From the NCBI GenBank assembly GCA_964509545.1, contig CAZDXQ010000049.1, forward strand, positions 1 through 28,761: a stretch of DNA of 28,761 bases. Reading direction: 5' to 3'. Below the pieces are notes generated by a model that saw nothing but the letters and a program-made list of their open reading frames with translations, was not told where the DNA came from and did not search any database. Position 1 is the stretch's first letter. Each line of letters opens with the position of its first letter. The DNA is from JADJWR01 sp964509545. GTDB lineage: Bacteria; Pseudomonadota; Gammaproteobacteria; Burkholderiales; Burkholderiaceae_F. A program made the translations under genes and the position numbers. Positions 8,135 to 14,919 of this stretch are shown in pieces.

Positions 8135-8605
8135 ATGAAGAGCGCTCGAGCACTGGCGGGCTGCCTGCTGCTGGCGACGTCCACGGCCTGGGCGGCGACG
8201 GACGCCGAAGTGCTGCGCTGTCGCGCCCTTGCCGACACGGCGGCGCGGCTGGCCTGCTACGACGCGATGCCCGTGGGCCAGCCGTCGGCGGCGAGCCCGG
8301 CCGTCGCCGCTTCCGCGCCGGCCGCGGCAGTTGTCGATCCGGTGGCGAACTTCGGCCTCGACGGCAGGACGCAGCGCGCTGCGCTCGACGTCATCGAAAG
8401 CCACATCCCCGGCCGTTTCGAGGGCTGGAGCGCGGGTTCGCGCATTCGCCTGGCCAACGGCCAGGTCTGGCAGGTCATCGACGGAAGCCGCGCCAGTTAC
8501 TGGCTGGAGAACCCGCGCGTCAAGGTGCATCGCGCGATGTTCGGCTCGTACATCCTCGAGATCGTCGGCCAGGGCAATGCGCCGCGCGTGCGCCGCGTCG
8601 AATGA
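8135..8605 (+). CDS. Small exported protein of unknown function
   Basis: A 156-residue protein with an N-terminal signal peptide: basic MKSAR, a hydrophobic stretch, then a likely cleavage after AWA (about residue 20). The mature N-terminus carries two cysteines in EVLRCRALAD and RLACYDAM, a pattern seen at the start of several periplasmic proteins of proteobacteria, including VasI/TagO-like ones. An Ala/Pro-rich linker (about 50-68) leads to a beta-rich C-terminal half (RIRLANGQVWQVIDGSRASY). ATG 8135 has AGGAGG (8122-8127) 7 bases upstream; ATG 8129, in frame, is too close. LAGC near the N-terminus resembles a lipobox, but the preceding hydrophobic part is far too short. I cannot assign a function. 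Confidence 0.82.
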   Translation: MKSARALAGCLLLATSTAWAATDAEVLRCRALADTAARLACYDAMPVGQPSAASPAVAASAPAAAVVDPVANFGLDGRTQRAALDVIESHIPGRFEGWSAGSRIRLANGQVWQVIDGSRASYWLENPRVKVHRAMFGSYILEIVGQGNAPRVRRVE

Positions 8606-8684
8606 CCGGGCGTCGCGCGAGGACATACCCCCGCCGGTGCTCCGTTAGACTCGGCGCCTTCACCGCGAAGCATCGACACGCGCC

Positions 8685-9779
8685 ATGTCCAGCCCCATCA
8701 CCGATTCCACGCTGCTCGAGCAGCTGAAGACCGTCATCGATCCGAACACCGGCAAGGACTTCGTCTCCACCCGGCAACTGAAGAACCTGAAAGTCGACGG
8801 CGCTTCGGTCAGCTTCGATGTCGAACTCGGCTATCCGGCGAAAAGCCAGATCGACGCACTGCGCGCGGCGCTGATCGCCGCGGCGCGGCGCGTGCCGGGG
8901 GTCGAGAACGTCAGCGCCAACGTGACGATGAAGATCGTCGCCCACACCGTGCAGCGCGGGCTGAAGGTGCTGCCGAACGTCAAGAACATCGTCGCCGTCT
9001 CCTCGGGCAAGGGTGGCGTCGGCAAGAGCACGGTGGCGGTCAACCTGGCGCTGGCGCTCGCCGCCGAAGGCGCCCGCGTCGGCATGCTCGATGCCGACAT
9101 CTACGGGCCGAGCCAGCCGACAATGCTCGGCATCACCGACAAGCCGTCGAGCGGCGACGGGCAGAGCCTCGAACCGCTGGTCGGCCACGGCATCCAGGCG
9201 ATCTCGATCGGCTTCCTGATCGATCCCGACCAGCCGATGGTCTGGCGCGGACCGATGGTCACGCAGGCACTGCAGCAGCTTCTGATGCAGACCAGCTGGA
9301 AGGATCTTGACTACCTCGTGGTCGACATGCCGCCCGGCACCGGCGACATCGCGCTGACGCTGTCGCAGCAGGTGCCGGTCACCGGCGCGGTGATCGTCAC
9401 CACGCCGCAGGACATCGCGCTGATCGACGCCCGCAAGGGCTTCAAGATGTTCGAGAAGGTCGGCGTGCCGATCGTCGGCCTGGTCGAGAACATGGCGATC
9501 CACGTGTGCAGCAAGTGCGGCCACGCCGAGCACATCTTCGGCGAAGGCGGGGCGCAGAAGATGGCCAGTGACTTCGGCGTCGAGGTGCTCGGCTCGCTGC
9601 CGCTGGACATCCGCATCCGCGAGCAGGCCGACTCCGGCCGGCCGACCGTGGTCGCAGAGCCTGACGGCGACATCGCCGCCATCTACAAGGCCATCGCGCG
9701 CAAGGTGGCGATCCGCATCGCCGCCAAGGCCAAGGACATGTCGCTGAAGATCCCGACGATCAAGGTGCAGAACACCTGA
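8685..9779 (+). CDS. apbC: Iron-sulfur cluster carrier protein ApbC/Mrp
   Basis: A 364-residue P-loop ATPase of the Mrp/NBP35 family that binds and passes on iron-sulfur clusters in the cytoplasm. Residues 1 to about 85 form a MIP18/DUF59 domain. The deviant Walker A GKGGVGKST is at 108-116, DADIYGPSQPTML at about 136-147, and VVDMPPGTGD near 212-221. The cluster-binding CxxC is C275-SK-C278. The ATG at 8685 gives the usual family N-terminus; the ribosome-binding site is weak. TAGACT (8646-8651) could be its -10 element. The gene order metG-apbC, divergent, is common in betaproteobacteria; here the small exported protein gene sits between them. Confidence 0.95.
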   Translation: MSSPITDSTLLEQLKTVIDPNTGKDFVSTRQLKNLKVDGASVSFDVELGYPAKSQIDALRAALIAAARRVPGVENVSANVTMKIVAHTVQRGLKVLPNVKNIVAVSSGKGGVGKSTVAVNLALALAAEGARVGMLDADIYGPSQPTMLGITDKPSSGDGQSLEPLVGHGIQAISIGFLIDPDQPMVWRGPMVTQALQQLLMQTSWKDLDYLVVDMPPGTGDIALTLSQQVPVTGAVIVTTPQDIALIDARKGFKMFEKVGVPIVGLVENMAIHVCSKCGHAEHIFGEGGAQKMASDFGVEVLGSLPLDIRIREQADSGRPTVVAEPDGDIAAIYKAIARKVAIRIAAKAKDMSLKIPTIKVQNT

Positions 9780-9785
9780 TCAGGA

Positions 9786-10070
9786 ATGGCCGCCTATATC
9801 GTCGGCACCATCACGGTTCGCGACGAGGCGCTGTGGGCGAAGTACGTGGCCGGCGTTGCCGGCACGTTTGACCGCTACGAAGGCGAAGTCCTGCTGCGCG
9901 CAAGGGCGCCGCTGGCGCTGTCCGGGCAGGCACACGGCGAGCGTGTCGTGGTGGCGCGGTTCGAGGACATCGCGGCGCTGCGTCGCTGGTTCGACTCCGC
10001 CGAATACCAGGGGCTGATCCCGTTGCGCGATGCCGCCGCCGAGGTGGTCCTTACCGCGCACGAAGACTGA
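9786..10070 (+). CDS. DUF1330 family protein
   Basis: A 94-residue protein matching the DUF1330 dimeric alpha-beta-barrel family: MAAYIVGTITVRDEALWAKYV at the start, then EGEVLLRARAPLAL, and RRWFDSAEYQGLIPLRDAAA near the end, where family members have a WYNSPEYQ-like motif. The family has no settled function. The gene starts 6 bases after the apbC stop, so it is probably cotranscribed with it. The only purine-rich stretch (AGGA) touches the ATG, which points to translational coupling rather than independent initiation. Confidence 0.85.
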   Translation: MAAYIVGTITVRDEALWAKYVAGVAGTFDRYEGEVLLRARAPLALSGQAHGERVVVARFEDIAALRRWFDSAEYQGLIPLRDAAAEVVLTAHED

Positions 10071-10172
10071 GGCACTGGCGAACAGTGCAGGCGCGACCCG
10101 GCAGCGCTGCAGGCTGGGCGAGTGGCATCCGCGTCAAACCGCCAGGCCCGCCGTTGCGCCCGCGCGCACCGG

Positions 10173-10661
10173 CTAGTGCATGCGCCGACGCCGGTACTCC
10201 TCGAATACGAGCATCTCGCCGCTCGCGCCTGCGCGTGTGTGGCGCTGAACCAGCGTGAATTGCCGGAGGTCGACGTCCGGTGCGAAGGCATCGGCATCGA
10301 GGTCTTCGCCGCCGGGCCGCGTCACGTACAGGCGGTCGGCGACCCTGAGGGCTTTCGTCGAGAGCTCGGCGCCGCCGATCACGAACACCTTCGCCGGCTT
10401 GAGCACCGACGCCAGGGTGAGTGCCTCGGGCAGCGACTCACAGTGCGCGGCCCCCTTGGGGGCGAGCTTCTGCGACGACAGCACGATGTTCTGGCGGCCG
10501 GGCAGCGCGGCGGGCAGGGATTCCCATGTCCGGCGCCCCATGACCACGGGATGGCCGCAGGTGACGTCGTCGAAATACCGCAGGTTGTCGCTGCCCCCCG
10601 GCGCACCTTCGCCGCCGGCAACTCGTTCTGCCGCTTTCGACCAGATGACGCAGATTTCCAT
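10173..10661 (-). CDS. folA: Dihydrofolate reductase-like protein with altered active site
   Basis: A 162-residue protein of the dihydrofolate reductase family, which reduces dihydrofolate with NADPH. Conserved parts are GHPVVMGRRTWESLP (about 36-50), PGRQNIVLSS (about 53-62), VFVIGGAELS for cofactor binding, and ADRLYVTRPGGEDLDADAF. The active-site loop is unusual. Where E. coli DHFR has a proline-tryptophan pair and the acid Asp27 before the LAWF helix, this protein reads GGEGAPGGSDNLRYF: the tryptophan is absent and asparagine aligns with Asp27, the aspartate being one position earlier. No other frame restores the missing motif, so this is not a simple frameshift. The ATG at 10661 has CGGAG about 9 bases upstream. 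It may be a divergent second copy; the symbol reflects family only. Confidence 0.78.
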   Translation of the reverse strand: MEICVIWSKAAERVAGGEGAPGGSDNLRYFDDVTCGHPVVMGRRTWESLPAALPGRQNIVLSSQKLAPKGAAHCESLPEALTLASVLKPAKVFVIGGAELSTKALRVADRLYVTRPGGEDLDADAFAPDVDLRQFTLVQRHTRAGASGEMLVFEEYRRRRMH

Positions 10662-11080
10662 GGTGACCGCTCCGTTCCGCATTCCGCACCTGAATGAGTT
10701 GCCCTTGCGGCAGTTACCGTTCAAGGGCGCTGGCGGCGCAGGCGCGGCCGGGCGTCCTGGCCTGCCCGGCCTTCCGCCGTGGGCTGCCGCCCCGCCGCGT
10801 GACCGCTGCGCCCGCACAAGGCGGCCCGCACTGGCAGCAGATGATTGCCATCGGCACCGTGGGGCAGGGCGCACAGCGCCCCGCCGTGGCCAGCCGCCTT
10901 GTTCCGCCCGCCGGCGGCGGGCGACGCATTCGGCAAAGCGTCTGCGCGGGTTTGTCGTTTGCGCCCACGCGAACCTGACATCCGGCGCGGACCCGCGCGG
11001 TGGCCGCGCAGGCGGCTCAGCGGGCGCTGCGGCCGCATCCACGATGGAATGCTGAATCGCCGTGCGGCACACTGCGCGCC
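10662..11080. other. 419-base intergenic stretch, divergent promoter region, no gene seen
   Basis: It lies between the divergent folA-like and acetylpolyamine amidohydrolase genes. Open frames here translate to Arg/Ala/Pro-rich strings without family resemblance. The last part holds CACACT (11068-11073), which could be the -10 element of the gene starting at 11081. I see no RNA gene and no clear repeat. Confidence 0.5.
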
Positions 11081-12118
11081 ATGATCGTTCTGTTCTCGCC
11101 CGAGCACGAGCGGCACGCGCCGGCCCACGAGTTCTTCCGCGGCGAGCGCGTGCCGTGTTTCGAGACGCCGGTGCGCGCCGAAATTGTGCGCAGCGAGTTG
11201 CTGGCGCGGGGTCACGAGTTTCGCGCGCCGAACGCCGATTGCGCAGCGCTGCTGGCCAGGGTGCACTCCGGCCGCTACCTGGCATTCCTCGAACATGCGT
11301 GGGGCGAGTGGCTGGCGCGGGATCCGGCCAATGCCGGTATGCAGCCGTTTCCGTCGGTCTGGCCGATACGCACGTTGCGCAGCGACATCGAGCCGACCGA
11401 CTTCATTGCACGGCTCGGCCTGTATTCGTTCGACAACGGCACGCCGCTTTCGGCTGGAACGTGGGTCGCCGCGAAGGCGGCCGCGGACGCAGCGGCCTCG
11501 GCCGCCGGCCTGCTCGGGCGGGGGCAACGCGGTGTCTTCTGTGCGACCCGCCCGCCAGGCCATCACGCCGGCGCCGACTTCATGGGCGGCTACTGCTTCC
11601 TGAACAACGCGGCGATCGCCGTCGAGGCACTGCGCGAGCACGGCTGCGCGCGCGTCGCCGTGCTCGATGTCGACTACCACCACGGCAACGGCACGCAGGC
11701 CATCTTCTATGACCGCGCCGATGTTCTTTTCGTCAGCATCCACGGCGATCCGAGGACGGAGTATCCGTTCTACTCGGGCCATGCCGACGAGACGGGCGCG
11801 GGTGATGGCCTTGGCTTCAATCGCAATCTGCCGCTGCCGGCGGGCGCCGAAGCGGACGCCTGGTTTGCGGCACTGGACAGCGCCTGCTCGACGGTGGAGC
11901 GCTTCGGCGCCGATGCGCTCGTCGTCTCTCTTGGGCTCGATACCTACGTCGGCGACCCGATCTCGAGGTTCCGCCTACGCGCCGGCGATTTCCACAGGCT
12001 CGGGGCGAAGCTCGCCCGCATGCTCCTGCCTGCCTGCTTCGTCCTCGAAGGCGGGTATGCGGCGGTCGAACTCGGCATCAACGCCGCCAACGTGATCGAC
12101 GCCTTCGACAACGCCTAA
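11081..12118 (+). CDS. aphA: Acetylpolyamine amidohydrolase / class II histone-deacetylase family
   Basis: A 345-residue zinc hydrolase of the arginase-deacetylase fold. From start to end it matches bacterial acetylpolyamine amidohydrolase, which deacetylates acetylputrescine, acetylspermidine and similar compounds: the N-terminus (FSPEHERHAPAHEFFRGE) and the final INAANVIDAF both fit. Active-site residues are H161/H162 (RPPGHHAG), zinc ligands D198 and H200 (DVDYHHGNG) and D287 (GLDTYVGDP), and the transition-state tyrosine Y326 (EGGY). The extra segment around 73-100 corresponds to the dimerisation loop that narrows the substrate channel. The ATG at 11081 gives the family N-terminus; there is no Shine-Dalgarno sequence and the message may be nearly leaderless. 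Other deacetylases of this family cannot be fully excluded. Confidence 0.9.
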   Translation: MIVLFSPEHERHAPAHEFFRGERVPCFETPVRAEIVRSELLARGHEFRAPNADCAALLARVHSGRYLAFLEHAWGEWLARDPANAGMQPFPSVWPIRTLRSDIEPTDFIARLGLYSFDNGTPLSAGTWVAAKAAADAAASAAGLLGRGQRGVFCATRPPGHHAGADFMGGYCFLNNAAIAVEALREHGCARVAVLDVDYHHGNGTQAIFYDRADVLFVSIHGDPRTEYPFYSGHADETGAGDGLGFNRNLPLPAGAEADAWFAALDSACSTVERFGADALVVSLGLDTYVGDPISRFRLRAGDFHRLGAKLARMLLPACFVLEGGYAAVELGINAANVIDAFDNA

Positions 12119-12177
12119 GCTGCACCGGCAGGTTTCGCGGCCGGCTCGGCCGATGACCTGGAGCCCGCCCGCTGGTA

Positions 12178-12214
12178 ACTCGCACGTGCGAATCATTTGC
12201 GGACAAGCGCTTAG
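12178..12214 (+). repeat. 37-base motif, copy 1 (partner at 14745)
   Basis: This stretch matches 14745-14781 at 27 of 37 positions without gaps, and ends in the shared 13-mer-like core CGGACAAGCGCT. It contains the perfect palindrome CGCACGTGCG (12181-12190). It lies in the convergent gap between the amidohydrolase and LRAT-like genes and reaches into the latter's stop codon. Function unknown. Confidence 0.5.
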
Positions 12215-12702
12215 CAAGGCCTTGTGCGGGGCTGAGCACCGAGCACCGCGACCGACAGTTCGCGCCATCTCCGGCCGAAGCCGATGCGCAGTGCGCGCAA
12301 TCGGGCGGCGAAGCGCTCGACCTGCGCGCTGCGCGCCTCGCCCGACACGCACCATGCGCAGAAGTGCTCGCAGTTGTTGCTGACGAGCCGGTACAGGTTC
12401 TCGCCGAGCCGCGACCGCGCCCGCGCGACGACCTCGGCCGGCAGGAACCGTCCCCGTGCCTCGGCAAGCACCGCAACGGGCCGGCCATTGGCGAATTCCT
12501 CAAGCGACACCTCCTCGACCGGGCCGGCCCACAGCCCGCGCGAAAGGCCGGCGTAGTGCACAACCCGCCCGTCGCCGACGTAGATGCCGTGATGGGTGTA
12601 AAGGCGCCGCGGCGTGACCAGATGGGCGCCGAGCGGCAGCGCCGCCGCAGCGCCGCCCGCGCCGCCGGCGGGCAGTGGCACAACGCGGGTTGGAGCGGTC
12701 AT
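12211..12702 (-). CDS. LRAT-like / NlpC-P60 superfamily protein
   Basis: A 163-residue protein with the circularly permuted papain-like fold signature of lecithin-retinol acyltransferase-like proteins: H38 in YTHHGIYVGDG, H49 in VVHYAG, and the cysteine C111 in SNNCEHFCAW, the classic NCEHF motif. Such proteins are thiol acyltransferases or hydrolases acting on lipids or amides; bacterial members are poorly characterised. No signal peptide is seen, so it is probably cytoplasmic. The ATG at 12702 has GAGG 8 bases upstream. It is convergent with the amidohydrolase gene and divergent from hemC. The Ala/Gly-rich segment at 12-24 precedes the conserved domain, which begins near residue 24. Confidence 0.85.
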   Translation of the reverse strand: MTAPTRVVPLPAGGAGGAAAALPLGAHLVTPRRLYTHHGIYVGDGRVVHYAGLSRGLWAGPVEEVSLEEFANGRPVAVLAEARGRFLPAEVVARARSRLGENLYRLVSNNCEHFCAWCVSGEARSAQVERFAARLRALRIGFGRRWRELSVAVLGAQPRTRPC

Positions 12703-12755
12703 GGTCTTGTCCTCGTTTCAATGCGAAGCCATGCCTGCATTGAAGCGAAACGCGT

Positions 12756-12769
12756 GCCCGTGGATAAGT
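12756..12769 (+). repeat. 14-base element with DnaA-box-like core, copy 1
   Basis: GCCCGTGGATAAGT recurs exactly, in inverted orientation, at 14693-14706. Its reverse complement contains TTATCCACG, one base from the DnaA box TTATCCACA. It lies in the divergent region between the LRAT-like gene and hemC. Confidence 0.5.
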
Positions 12770-12907
12770 CGGCGCGTTTCCCAGCTAGGGGCCGGTCCAG
12801 CTAGGAGCGCCCCTGAGGCGGACGGCGGTGCCTCTGACCTGCGCCCTTGCCGGCGGCCACGCCGGGGCGCGCTACGATGCGCCCGCTCCCCGATCGCCGG
12901 CACGACC

Positions 12908-13828
12908 ATGTCCTCCTGGATCATCGCCACCCGCGAGAGCCCGCTCGCGCTCTGGCAGGCCGAACACGTTCGCGACCGCCTGCAACGCCTGCACGCCGGC
13001 GCGCGGGTCGAACTGCTCGGCATGACCACGCGCGGCGACCAGATCCTTGATCGGGCCCTGTCGAAGGTCGGCGGCAAGGGCCTGTTCATCAAGGAACTCG
13101 AAGTGGCGCTGGCCGAGGGCCGCGCGCACCTGGCCGTGCACTCGCTGAAGGACGTGCCGATGCTGCTGGCGCCGGAGTTCCGGCTGGCCGCGGTGATGGC
13201 GCGAGAGGACCCGCGCGACTGCTTCGTCTCGTCGCGCTACGACAGCCTCGAGTCGATGCCGGCGGGCAGCATCGTCGGTACCTCGAGCCTGCGCCGCGAA
13301 CTGATGCTGCGCGCGGCATTTCCGCGACTCGATATCCGTCCGGTGCGCGGCAACGTCGGCACGCGCCTGCGCAAGCTCGATGCCGGCGAGTTCGACGCGC
13401 TGCTGATGGCCGCCGCCGGGCTGAAGCGGCTTGGACTCGCCGACCGTATCCGCGCAGTCCTGCCGACCAGCCAGTTCCTGCCCGCGCCGGGGCAGGGCGC
13501 GCTCGGCATCGAGATCATGGCCGACCGCGACGACGTTGCCGCGCTGGTGGCGCCGCTCGAGGATGCGGCCACGCGCGCCGCGACCGCGGCCGAGCGCGCG
13601 GTCTCGCGCCTGCTCGGCGGCAGCTGCGAAGTGCCGCTGGCGGCCTACGCCGAGACCGAACCCGATGGCCGACTGCGGCTGCGCGCGCGGGTCGGCAACC
13701 ATCGCACCGGCGAGCTCGTGGCCACCGAAGCGGTCGGTGCGGCCGCCGATCCGGAGGCGCTCGGCGTCGAAGTCGTCGAGCGTCTGAAGCAGCTCGGCGC
13801 GCTGCGGTTGCTGCCCGCTGCGCTCTGA
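12908..13828 (+). CDS. hemC: Porphobilinogen deaminase (hydroxymethylbilane synthase)
   Basis: A 306-residue cytoplasmic enzyme that joins four porphobilinogens into hydroxymethylbilane, the precursor of haem and sirohaem. The catalytic aspartate is D82 (HSLKDVP), and the dipyrromethane cofactor is carried on C240 (LLGGSCEVPLAAYA). The typical N-terminus (IIATRESPLALWQAEHV), KGLFIKELE and GTSSLRR are all present; length is normal. The start is the ATG at 12908, matching the family; the ribosome-binding site is weak. TACGAT (12873-12878) may be the -10 element. It opens the hemC-hemD pair. Confidence 0.96.
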   Translation: MSSWIIATRESPLALWQAEHVRDRLQRLHAGARVELLGMTTRGDQILDRALSKVGGKGLFIKELEVALAEGRAHLAVHSLKDVPMLLAPEFRLAAVMAREDPRDCFVSSRYDSLESMPAGSIVGTSSLRRELMLRAAFPRLDIRPVRGNVGTRLRKLDAGEFDALLMAAAGLKRLGLADRIRAVLPTSQFLPAPGQGALGIEIMADRDDVAALVAPLEDAATRAATAAERAVSRLLGGSCEVPLAAYAETEPDGRLRLRARVGNHRTGELVATEAVGAAADPEALGVEVVERLKQLGALRLLPAAL

Positions 13829-13834
13829 GGGGGC

Positions 13835-14641
13835 GTGGCGCGCGCCACCACCGTCGTCGTCACCCGGCCCGGTGCGGCCGGGCGCCGGCTGGTTGACGAG
13901 CTTGCGCGTGCCGGCCAACCCGCGCTCTGGCTGCCGGCGTTCGAATTCGGCGCCGCCCCGGACGAGCACGCCGCCCGCGCCCTGCTGGCCAGGCTCGTCG
14001 ATTTCGACCTCGCCGTCTTCGTCAGCCCGCAGGCAGTGCGCGCGACGGCGGCGCTGCTCGCAGGTCCATGGCCGGCGGCGACGGCGATCGCCGCGGTCGG
14101 CAGCGGCACGCGCGCCGCGCTGCTGGCGCAGATCGCCGGCGCAGGCGCCGCCACGTTGCTGGCGCCCGCGGGCGACGACGACGTGCGCGGCTCCGGTTCC
14201 GAATCGCTGTGGCCGCTGCTGAGGGCGATGCAGCCGCCGCCGCGGCGCGTGCTGCTGCTGCGCGCGCAGTCCGGACGCGAGTGGCTCACTGAACGGCTGC
14301 AGGCGATCGGCGCCAGCGTGCTGCCGCTGGCGGTGTACACGCGGCAGGCTTTCGTGCCGTCGGATGAACTGCGCCGCCGACTCGAAGCCGCCGCATCGCA
14401 GGCGCTGGCCAGCGTGGTCAGCAGCAGCGATGCGGTCGAAGCTCTCGCCGAGGCGCTCGCGTCGCAGCCGGACGTGCTGCAGTCGCTGCGCGAAGGGCCG
14501 GCGCTGGCTTCGCATGCGCGCATCGCCGAGCGGCTGCGGTCGGCGGGCTTTCGTCAAGTCCTGCTTTGCGCCGCCGAAGCGGGCGCCGTGCTCGCAGCGC
14601 TGCGCCAGCAGCCCCCGGCGCATCCGGCCGGCCGGCGATGA
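13835..14641 (+). CDS. hemD: Uroporphyrinogen-III synthase
   Basis: A 268-residue enzyme that closes hydroxymethylbilane into uroporphyrinogen III with inversion of ring D. The sequence is divergent as usual for this family, but shows the recognisable TVVVTRPGAAGRRLVDEL start, VFVSPQAVRAT, AIAAVGSGTRAAL, a linker, and VLLLRAQSGREWLTERL followed by LPLAVYTRQ and SSSDAVEAL. The two-domain layout is clear. It starts with GTG at 13835, 6 bases after the hemC stop, preceded by GAGGGGG, so it is cotranscribed with hemC. Position after hemC supports the call more strongly than sequence alone. Confidence 0.93.
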   Translation: MARATTVVVTRPGAAGRRLVDELARAGQPALWLPAFEFGAAPDEHAARALLARLVDFDLAVFVSPQAVRATAALLAGPWPAATAIAAVGSGTRAALLAQIAGAGAATLLAPAGDDDVRGSGSESLWPLLRAMQPPPRRVLLLRAQSGREWLTERLQAIGASVLPLAVYTRQAFVPSDELRRRLEAAASQALASVVSSSDAVEALAEALASQPDVLQSLREGPALASHARIAERLRSAGFRQVLLCAAEAGAVLAALRQQPPAHPAGRR

Positions 14642-14692
14642 AGACCTGAAACACGATGAGCGCGCGGCGCTGATGCCGGCACGTCTGTCGGC

Positions 14693-14706
14693 ACTTATCC
14701 ACGGGC
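14693..14706 (-). repeat. 14-base element with DnaA-box-like core, copy 2 (inverted)
   Basis: ACTTATCCACGGGC is the exact reverse complement of 12756-12769. The two copies flank hemC-hemD about 1.9 kb apart. One near-consensus DnaA box per site is not an origin. Confidence 0.5.
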
Positions 14707-14733
14707 GGCGGCGCCGTCAGGCATTTGGAGCGA

Positions 14734-14781
14734 GTCCGTGAATGATTCGCACGCACGAACTCGTCACGGACAAGCGCTCAG
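14734..14781 (+). repeat. Hairpin overlapping 37-base motif copy 2, upstream of hemX
   Basis: GTCCGTGA (14734-14741) pairs exactly with TCACGGAC (14764-14771). Inside it TTCG (14746-14749) pairs with CGAA (14756-14759). The right half overlaps the 37-base motif 14745-14781 that resembles 12178-12214. The element sits between hemD and the proposed hemX promoter, so it could be a regulator-binding site, an attenuator or a mobile-repeat remnant. Confidence 0.5.
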
Positions 14782-14791
14782 GGTTCGGCTC

Positions 14792-14797
14792 TAGAAT
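14792..14797 (+). promoter_or_regulatory. Possible -10 element for hemX-hemY
   Basis: TAGAAT matches TATAAT at 5 of 6 positions, and transcription would begin near 14804, about 116 bases before the hemX start. The best -35 candidate (CGGACA, 14767-14772) has an over-long 19-base spacer and lies in the inverted repeat. The 278 bases between hemD and hemX hold no gene. Confidence 0.4.
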
Positions 14798-14919
14798 CGC
14801 CCGCGTCCAAGACGCTTCGGAAGCATCACGCGACGGCAGGCGACGCCGGACTCGTGCTCCGCCGATGGAACGAGGCGGCTCTCCTTGCAGGTGCCCGCCG
14901 CCCGGACAGTTGCGCAGCG

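Noticed and set aside
8135..8605. Lipoprotein reading of the small exported protein (LAGC)
   Set aside because: The cysteine is at residue 10, leaving almost no hydrophobic segment before it; a normal signal peptide with AWA cleavage fits better.
5708..8626. 972-codon minus-strand frame overlapping metG
   Set aside because: It is a different frame from metG with low-complexity Arg/Ala content; the metG frame holds HIGH, KMSKS and the zinc cysteines.
10694..10978. Small open frame in the folA-amidohydrolase intergenic region
   Set aside because: No ribosome-binding site, Arg/Ala/Pro-biased composition and an overlapping equally open frame on the other strand; no resemblance to a family.
12756..14706. 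Replication origin based on DnaA-box-like sequences
   Set aside because: There are only two near-consensus boxes 1.9 kb apart, with no AT-rich unwinding region and no dnaA, dnaN, parAB or gidA nearby.
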